Assembly (NCBI GenBank): GCA_031002005.1
Contig: JARYHS010013630.1
Span: forward strand, 29,041,504-29,105,503
Length of the DNA: 64,000 bases
Source of the DNA: Vandiemenella viatica
Taxonomy: Eukaryota > Arthropoda > Insecta > Orthoptera > Morabidae
Reading direction: 5' to 3'
The notes under the pieces: generated by a model
What the model saw: the letters and a program-made list of their open reading frames with translations, nothing else
Databases searched by the model: none
Told to the model about the DNA's origin: nothing
Position numbers and translations under genes: made by a program
Part shown: piece by piece, positions 57,500 through 64,000 of the stretch
How positions within the stretch are numbered: the first letter of the stretch is position 1
Layout of the letters: each line of letters starts with the position of its first letter

Positions 57500-58434
57500 A
57501 GCGAAGACTATTGCCAATGCCTCTTTCTCGATCTGCGAGTAGTTGCATCGTGCTGGCGTAATGTCTTAGAGGCATAAGCTATCAGTTGTTCAGAGCCATC
57601 TTCATTCCTATGTGCGAGTACCGCCCCGATTCCATATGCTGAGGCGTCGGCTGCCACGACTAGGGGCCATGTAGGGGAAAATGGCGTGAGACAAGGAGCA
57701 GACCTTAGCATGCGCTTTAACCAGTCGAAGGCTCGTTGACAAGACGGGGTCCAGTTGTAGTCAACGCCCTTCTTTCGGAGCTGATTGTGGGGTTGTGAAA
57801 TATGTGCCACTTGTGGCAGAAACTTTGAGTAGTAGTTTATTTTCCCGAGGAAGGTTTGTAGTTCCGGCAGGTTCTTTGGGTTGGGTAGGGAGTCTATGGC
57901 GGCCACGTTGCGGTCTGTTGGCTAATTCCCTCTTTGTTGAGCCAATGGCCGAGATATTCCACTTCCTCCTGAAAAAACCGATACTTCTTGAGGCGACACC
58001 GCAGCCCTGCCTCCTGTAATGCTGCAAATAGAGTTCGAAGGTTTTGTAGGTGCTCCTGACGAGTGGTTCCTGTGACTGATATCGTCCATGTAGTTTGTGC
58101 ATGCCGGGATATGCCGCAACAGCTGTTCCAAGTATCTTTGGAAGATTGCCGGCGCAGAAGCGATGCCAAATGGGCGGCGCTTGTATTTGTAGAGTCTGAA
58201 CGGTGTGTTGATGATGACGACGTTTTGCAATTCCTCATCTAGTGGAAGCTGCAAGTCTGGATCTGCGAGGTCGCCATTCAAGAAGTATTCGCTGCCCGCA
58301 AGTTTAGTGAGAAGATCTGCTTGCCGAGGGATTGGATACGTTTCAACTTGAGACTGGGGGTTGATAGTAGCCTTAAAGTCTCCACATAAGCGGAGGGTGC
58401 CATCGGGTTTCTGGATGATGACCAGTGGTGTAGC
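57500..58434 (-). pseudogene. Gypsy reverse transcriptase and RNase H, frameshifted
   Basis: Overlapping frames: LADPDLQLPLDEELQNVVII and FGIASAPAIFQRYLEQLL (58281-58130), CTNYMDDIS (YMDD catalytic motif near 58090-58070), AALQEAGLRCRLKKYRFFQE and VEYLGHWLNKEG, then NPKNLPELQTFLGKINYYSK, WTPSCQRAFDWLKRML and GIGAVLAHRNEDGSEQLIAY (start of RNase H). At least three frame changes and a missing short stretch near 58430. Confidence 0.92.
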
Positions 58435-59100
58435 TCACGCACTGGATTTGACAAGTTTGATTACTCCAATCTTCTGAAGCCGGTCAAGCTCCTGTTTTAC
58501 TGCTGCACGTAAGGTGACTGGGATAGATCTGGCACGGCAAAAGCGAGGTACTGCACCTGGCCGGAGGGTGGTGTGAGCCTTGAAATCTGGGGCGCACCCT
58601 AAGTCTGGTGTAAAGATGGGTGTGAACTGGGTACAGAGATCATCCAGGTCCTGGAATGGGACTGAGTCCGATATGACCTGGACTTCGTCCACAATTGAGA
58701 ATCCGAATATGTTAAATGTGTCTAACCCAAAAATATTAGTAGCTGAGGGCTGATCCACCACAAAAAAGGTGATTGGTCTGGTGACTTGTTTGTAGGCGGC
58801 CGTGATGAAGAACTGACCCCGCAGGGGGATGTCTCTATCCCCGTACGATACTAAACGCCGTGAAGGTGGAGACAATGGTGGTGAGCCTAGTCGGGCGTAG
58901 GTAACTTGGTTTATCAACGAGACAGTTACCCCTGTATCCACTTTCAAACGGATGTAATGGTTGGCGACTCTAAGAGTTAAGAACAGCTTCTGTGTAAGCG
59001 GGTCGCCAGTATGCGCTGTCGTCTGCAGTGTGTTGATCGTTTCTTGCTGCATGCGGGCTACCGGGCTGGGGCGAAATGCCCGGTTTCAGCAGACTTACAA
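58435..59100 (-). pseudogene. Gypsy aspartic protease and start of reverse transcriptase
   Basis: The open frame 59052-58435 reads RVANHYIRLKVDTGVTVSLI, with the DTG active-site triad of retropepsins, then GDRDIPLRGQFFITAAYKQ and NIFGLDTFNIFG, and DDLCTQFTPIFTPDLGCAPD, AVPRFCRARSIPVTLR and ELDRLQKIGVIKLVKSSA, the N-terminal reverse transcriptase block. In an intact element the protease cuts the Gag-Pol precursor. Confidence 0.92.
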
Positions 59101-60067
59101 CAAGTGCCCCTCTTTACCACAGCGTGTGCATTGTGCCCAGTGGTAGGGGCAATCTGCCTGTGAGTGCGACGTGAAGCACTGTGGACATGATGGCAGGGGC
59201 CTCTGGATCCGTCGGCGGGGTGGTGTTCGGGGTTCGGACGTCATAGATACGTTGGACAGCGATGGTGTCCTGCTTTGTTGGAGTCTGGGGCTTGCCATGG
59301 GAGTGCCTCATACGCAGGAGTTCCGTTGCGTTGTTTTGGCCGCTGCTACTTGTGGGCATGCCATGAGGCGCTCGTTCGCAGCCTGCGAAATTTAATGGGA
59401 GTGCGCGATGCGTAGAATGTCCTCGAGTGATGGGTTATCCATCTTCAGAGCCGATGTGTGCACCTCTGGGTCTGGAGCGAGCTGTACTACGACGTCGCGA
59501 ATCAGGGAGTCTGCATATGAGGCATTGCACTCAGCATTAGAGCAAGTGAAGTCTCATTTGCGGCTGAGACCTTGGATATCCGTCACCCACGACTGGTATG
59601 ATTGTCCTGGTTGTTTGTGATACTGAGGAAACTCGAGGTGGGAGGCCACCACATGGTATCTTTGCGAGTAGTAACTTGTTAGAAGTGTGCACATTTCTTT
59701 GAATGTGAGGGCGACCGGATCGGATAATGGCACCAATTTCCGCAGGAGGAAGAAGGTGTCGGGTGATGCCCATGACAGAAACAACGAGCGCTGTAAGGCA
59801 TCATCCGTAACCTTGCTGTTTGAGATGATGTAAATATGTGTCCCAGTCTTCCTTGTCGTCATTAAATGGTGGAAAAGCTGGAGGCCGGATATGCGAATTT
59901 TCAGAGGCCTGGGCTGGTTTAGCATCCTGTGCTAATAGTTTCTCGAGTATTACTTGGAGCGTTTGCTGTAGCACTGATGTCTGCTGCTGTTTTGCTGCTG
60001 TTGTTGCTCCAGAATGCGAGTCACGATGTCCATGATGCCAGCTGATAACCTTTTTCCTCGTCGCCAA
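59101..60067 (-). pseudogene. Gypsy gag with CCHC zinc knuckle, frameshifted
   Basis: Frames 60067-59801, 59925-59554 and 59773-59537 together give a Gag: PPAFPPFNDDKEDWDTYLHH, ALQRSLFLSWASPDTFFLLR, MCTLLTSYYSQRYHVVASHL and QSYQSWVTDIQGLSRKCDF. The zinc-binding end 59298-59095 has CPQCFTSHSQADC and CTRCGKEGHLL, with a TAA stop inside the second knuckle just before its last Cys (HX4C spacing kept). Gag packages the element RNA. This copy cannot make it whole. Confidence 0.9.
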
Positions 60068-60068
60068 T

Positions 60069-60462
60069 TGCTATGTCCTCACGGCGGCCGAACGTCACAC
60101 TGTGGAAGGGCGGTCCACAGGAGACGGTCACGAACAACCCGAAGAAAGTCCAAGGAGCAGGCCGAACGTAATCCAAGAGAGTCCGCGTGTGGTTCACAGA
60201 GTTCAATGAGAGTACCGAAACGTAGGAGAGAATGAGCACTGTCAAGAGTCCCAGAGGGGATTAACAGTAAGACGGAGACACGACCGAAGCGCAGTGAACA
60301 CCGAACTGTCGAGTGAATCTGCGCTGGCTTTATTTATATGTGGCGGGTCGCCTCCGATTGGCCGCAGCAGAAACTGTAACGCGGTGGCGCTGGTTTGCCC
60401 GCTTGTTGTCCACATCCATGCCCTCTACTGGGCATGCGGCGATGTTGGGACGGGATACCAGA
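60069..60462 (-). repeat. Gypsy 5' LTR (394 bp)
   Basis: Upstream end of the minus-strand element. The sequence immediately inside reads ATTGGCGACGAGGAAAAAGG, where a tRNA primer-binding site is expected. I cannot assign the tRNA. Confidence 0.93.
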
Positions 60463-60467
60463 GAAAG

Positions 60468-60695
60468 CAGGGGCGGATCCAGGGGGGGGGGGGCTAGGGG
60501 GCTGAAGCCCCCCCCCAAAACGTATCTAGGCCCACCCCTGCCATTGTAGTTTTGAGACTTTTTTTTTTTAGCTCTACGGATTTGAGGCCCGAGGAGGCAA
60601 TAAATACTACCTTTTTCCCGACTCAAGCCCCCCCCCCCCCAACCAAAGACCGCTCAAGTCCCCCCCCCCAAAACAAAATCCTGGGACCGCCCCTG
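60468..60695. mobile_element. hAT-type MITE abutting the gypsy element
   Basis: Ends CAGGGGCGGATCCAGG and, from the right, CAGGGGCGGTCCCAGG. 8-bp duplication AGAGAAAG (60460-60467 and 60696-60703). The left duplication overlaps the last bases of the gypsy LTR and its target duplication, so the MITE came after the gypsy. Homopolymer C and G runs inside; no coding. Confidence 0.92.
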
Positions 60696-60703
60696 AGAGA
60701 AAG

Positions 60704-60936
60704 GATGTGGGAATGCATATTTTCCTCTTTCACAAGAAAAAAATCCTACTCAGCATGGGCAAGTGTACCATTCTGTGATGGTTTATCGTGACATCTGATG
60801 TCTTAAAATCTGTTAATAAATTCCTATCTGTCTGAAACTTTGATAGTAGTTAGGCAGGCTTATAAACATCAATTTCAATCCTGATACAAAATTTTGTTGT
60901 TGTCATATTTTTGTCGTAAAAAATTATTTTCTGAGC
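60704..60936. other. No gene seen
   Basis: AT-rich flank between the MITE and the Penelope copy. Confidence 0.5.
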
Positions 60937-60948
60937 AATTCTAAAAAT

Positions 60949-61699
60949 TACGTAGTTTTTCTCGGCGTTGCAAATACTGGGAGCTTCTGGAACAGCATCC
61001 TTACAGAAGCAGTAGAAATTCATCTCGCGTCTAACCTCGTCAACCGCGACAGTGGGTACCAGCTAAGTGAAGCCTGGACGCCAGTCATCAATACTATTCG
61101 TCGACAGCGCGACCGGGGCGCATTACACGGCGCGTCCAGATCAACGGGAAGTTCAGTAGTAACATAAGTGAGCAATTTGTTACTCAGGCATTAATGATCA
61201 GCTTACGGGAAAGTTTTTGCCTTCTGATTTTTCCTTCTATTGAACGATGTGTTGATACGAGGCAGGACCCCGGCTACGATTGGTTACAAATCTGACCAAT
61301 CACGTGGCAGCATGGCTCAATATGAGGCCCGCAACGGATCCGTGTTGACCCATCAGTTTGATAAACAATTTATGGTGAATGCTTTGTTTTATGATATCAT
61401 CTTCGAAGGAACGATGACTTTAAGCCCGTCCGCTACATGCCATGTAAAAACGGACATCAAATCTAGCCGTAACTCCACCTTAGCATCGATTCAAGCCGCA
61501 ACGAGATTTGACCCCTGCTACGACTGGTTCTACAGCCGACCAATCAGAGGTTAGCAGCGGTAATCTGGTCTAGCTCAGCAACTTCGCACGTTCCTGACCT
61601 CACTTCACCAGAAGATGGCGCCGACGATTGAGAGTGCCGAAATATCGTGTAACTATAACACTCATATAACTCGGCTAGTCACCCGAGAAAATTATTTAT
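60949..61699 (+). mobile_element. Penelope-like element, 5'-truncated copy with pseudo-LTR
   Basis: 12-bp target duplication AATTCTAAAAAT (60937-60948 and 61700-61711). It starts with a 22-nt tip (TACGTAGTTTTTCTCGGCGTTG) that is also the tip of the 38-41 kb copy, then jumps straight into the last 60 or so codons of the protein: TGSFWNSILTEAVEIHLASN and NRDSGYQLSEAWTPVINTIR to a stop at about 61163. The pseudo-LTR follows to 61699 and ends in the hairpin CTCGGCTAGTCACCCGAG. Very close to the 38-41 kb copy. Confidence 0.9.
61590..61684 (+). ncRNA. Conserved stem-loop block in the Penelope pseudo-LTR, ribozyme-like but not canonical
   Basis: CAGAAGAU, a GGCGC/GYGCC stem with an 11-nt loop, GAAA, then a GUGU/ACAC hairpin and a CUCGG/CCGAG hairpin. 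The same block is in both ends of the 38-41 kb copy with stem-preserving G-U changes. Layout resembles a hammerhead helix II flanked by CUGANGA and GAAA, but the U4 position is A or G in all copies and no helix I partner was found. See findings. Confidence 0.3.
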
Positions 61700-61711
61700 A
61701 ATTCTAAAAAT

Positions 61712-62800
61712 GTTTATAACATCCACAGCTTTTGAGCTATGAAGCTGAAATAACTTTTAACTTGCTCCTAATTTCTCACTCTTTCATTTGGTGCTAAAAT
61801 CCACTTGTTTGCTGTTCTCTAACAAGTTGAACAAAAATTATTACACAAATTTTACTTTCGAAAATGTATTTCTTTTAGAATATTTTACTTAATGCTCTGA
61901 AACATACTTTAAATGATTCTATGTGGTTTTATCTACAAAGTGTGAAGTTTTGAAGTTGCTATATCTCTACTTTGTCCCACCCTGACCAGAATACTACATG
62001 GATCCTAACAAGACTTACTGAATACTGTTTGTATTGTAATGTACTTTCTTTTGGATATAATTTTCTCAACTGAATTTACTTATATTTTCCAAACTGGCTA
62101 TTTTGACATTTCCACGTGTATGGAAAGTTTTTACAAATCACTCTAAAATCAATGTTTAAACTTCAGTGAACCTTTTCAAACATTTATATGCTGTGTAAGA
62201 CAAAATCACATTTCTTTCAGGCTATAAACTGCCTTTCTATCTTGCAAATTATGCCCTCTCGAATTTTAAATATGTAATTATGTCTTAACTTATTACACCG
62301 GCTTCCAACTTATGTCTTATATCTCTTTATTGGAATTTTCTAGCTACAAGGTTTCTAACTTCATTCTACTAGCTATAGTCTGAAATAGCTCTAAAAATAA
62401 AGGTAATGTTTTCTTTTATGAAATAACGTGAATCTCATATACTAAATATGTTGACACTATGTTCTGACTTTCTATATCTGTTTACTCTGATTTGAATGAT
62501 CTGAATTGTCTGAGCAAATAACTTTAAACTTAATCTTCAATGCTATTTAAATGAACTCGATGCTCTGTGAACAAATGTTGTTATGAAGTTACAAAATGTT
62601 AGCTTACCTTACAAGTGGAGGCAAAAGGACATGGATGGTATGGACGTAGATAGTTAACATGAATATATATCGATAAATAAAGAATAATATATAAGTTTAA
62701 TTGGTGGGATAGAATAAAGAGCTAATTAGCAAATATTCAAACAGTATTTAATATCAAATAAATAAATACTTACAAATTAATTACATTTAAGAAAAACCAT
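61712..62800. other. No gene seen
   Basis: AT-rich non-coding sequence without recognised repeats. Confidence 0.55.
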
Positions 62801-63250
62801 CTTTCATGACTGGGGTTCATGTTTGATGGAGATTGTGAAATTAGAAACAAAAGTAGGTGAGGATGGAAATTTGAGGTAAGCAGTGGTTATGGAAAAACAT
62901 TTGAAGGGATCACTGGATATTGTCTTAAGCTGAGAAAGGTTATTGCTTAGTGTTTCATTTGTACCAGTAAGCCATTTCACACTTTCTGAGTTCAGAGGAA
63001 GTTTTGCTGTTGTGAAGCACTTTGATAGCATGGACTGTGAAATAGGAGGTGAAATTTGTGGTATTATGATAGATATAATGAACACAGAGTGATCTTAATT
63101 CTGAATGAATACCATCCCCTATATTGATTTTTATTTTTGTATCCATCATCTTTTGTTTCTTTGAAGTATAGGCCACACCACTAACCAATTTTCTATCAGA
63201 ATCAATGGCCACAGGGAAACCGTTTACCCCAGCAACCTGCATCATTCAGT
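62801..63250 (-). pseudogene. GIY-YIG (Penelope-like) family 2 related C-terminal fragment
   Basis: The minus-strand frame 63245-62955 ends FTSYFTVHAIKVLHNSKTSS and ELRKCEMAYWYK, parallel to FTVRAIRVFS and ASELWRWELAY in the 48.4-49.2 kb copy. The nuclease block itself is not recognisable here. Weak but consistent over about 35 residues. Confidence 0.45.
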
Positions 63251-63299
63251 GGCAGTCCATGCTAGTTCCAACTATTAAAACAACTTAAAATGATTATTT

Positions 63300-63420
63300 T
63301 ATAGGGAGAGCAGCCTTCCTAGAAACTACTACCCTTTTCGAACTATGCAGATGGGAACTAGCTTCATGACTGTCCTCTGTTTATTGCAAGTGTTGTGTTT
63401 AATTTCGCTATCTTTATTTT
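63300..63420 (+). pseudogene. Short family 2 C-terminal scrap
   Basis: Plus strand LETTTLFELCRWELAS resembles the ASELWRWELAY end of family 2. Nothing else recognisable. Confidence 0.35.
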
Positions 63421-64000
63421 CACCAACATATCATTGACACCAGCCATCCATCCAGCCTCAACATGTTTTTAGGCCCTACTTGTAGAACTGTCATTCTACT
63501 TAAATTTAACATTAACATTCTGTTAGTCTCTATGCTATATTCACACTGGTTGAAGTAAATTAAGAGACACCCTGATTCCTCATGTTTCTCTAGCAGGAGA
63601 TTGCATTAGCAACCCACTTTCCACACTTGTTAACTTAACTTTAATGGCTATTGCCAGTCATCTCCTCAATCTAGTGAGAAATTTTTATTGCGGAGGAAAT
63701 TGTGCAAATTAACATTTTCACTGCTGTGGCATTTGTCCAAAATATGACAAGCGAAGCTGCAGGAGCAAGCCAAATGAAGTGTTGATATGTGTGAAGTGAG
63801 TATGTACTGCCTCTAAGAGCACACATGATCATGCAGCAGGTGCACAAAGCCGGTATGCGGCTGCCTTCATTAACAAAACTCTAGCCTAAGGACCCACACC
63901 AAAGAGCAGGCATGGACAATAATATTTAGCTACTGTATATTGTAAGACCCAAAGCAGACACCGGGGTTGTAGTATCGCCTTAGTGCCTTAACTAACAGTT
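63421..64000. other. No gene seen
   Basis: AT-rich to mixed sequence. The last 60 bases (GTTGTAGTATCGCCTTAGTG region) resemble 52175-52225, hinting at a shared unidentified repeat. Confidence 0.4.

Larger units (their letters stand above)
55354..60462 (-). mobile_element. Ty3/gypsy LTR retrotransposon with both LTRs and target duplication
   Basis: Minus orientation, about 5.1 kb. Flanked by GAAAG (55349-55353 and 60463-60467). The two LTRs start TGCTATGTCC and end GGGATACCAGA when read on the plus strand. Order from the 5' LTR: gag, zinc knuckle and protease, reverse transcriptase, RNase H, integrase, the Ty3/gypsy order. No envelope frame between integrase and the 3' LTR. Several stops and frameshifts, so not autonomous. 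Confidence 0.95.

Noticed and set aside
61590..61684. A canonical hammerhead ribozyme call
   Set aside because: The invariant U of CUGANGA is replaced in every copy and a helix I partner is missing. Kept only as a low-confidence structured block.

Overview
The window looks like a slice of a large, AT-rich, repeat-choked arthropod genome, most likely an insect. The reasons are spliced-exon structure (an AG-exon-GT beta-glucuronidase exon), animal-type non-LTR retrotransposons (CR1 with an esterase ORF1, RTE-like, Jockey-like), Penelope-like elements, mariner, piggyBac, hAT and Helitron-like transposons, and one Ty3/gypsy LTR element. There are no operons, no prokaryotic genes and no complete host gene. 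Species cannot be named from what I can see.

Layout. 1-5.2 kb: a Penelope 3' remnant, then CR1-like and RTE-like LINE remains and a minus-strand CR1 3' end. 5.2-6.4 kb: the 5' part of a Helitron-like element carrying a satellite-like array. 6.4-18.8 kb: one minus-strand RTE LINE, split by a Jockey-like LINE (with a CR1 scrap inside it) and by a second Helitron-like repeat. This stretch also holds a 1000-N scaffold gap whose two contig ends carry the same ~4 kb, probably an unmerged overlap. 18.8-25.1 kb: a plus-strand RTE LINE opened by a 2-kb hAT element and by a mariner, itself hit by a piggyBac eleven codons before its stop. 25.1-30.1 kb: CR1 fragments and the best CR1 copy (esterase ORF1, endonuclease, reverse transcriptase). 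30.6-33.0 kb: a pyrimidine-rich dimeric satellite. 33-38 kb: an inverted repeat, a CR1 endonuclease relic and a dead mariner. 38.4-41.2 kb: a near-complete Penelope element. 42.1-45.0 kb: a complete-looking second copy of the first Helitron-like family, inverted. 45-49.2 kb: fragments of a second GIY-YIG (Penelope-like) family and head-to-head CR1 pieces. 49.8 kb: the GUSB exon, the only confident host coding sequence. 53.8-54.6 kb: Jockey-like 3' end. 55.4-60.5 kb: a Ty3/gypsy element with both LTRs, 5-bp target duplication and polypurine tract, with a hAT MITE abutting it. 60.9-61.7 kb: a 5'-truncated Penelope copy. 62.8-63.4 kb: more GIY-YIG fragments.

Almost everything is decayed. The mariner transposase is the most intact mobile-element gene. 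The window records a clear order of insertions, because many borders keep target-site duplications readable by eye (8 bp for hAT, TTAA for piggyBac, TA for mariner, 5 bp for gypsy, 12-13 bp for Penelope, 10 bp for the Jockey-like LINE). The most interesting unexplained structures are the Helitron-like family with a dimeric satellite core, the second dimeric satellite, a conserved RNA-like fold in the Penelope pseudo-LTR, and the solitary GUSB exon in a sea of repeats.
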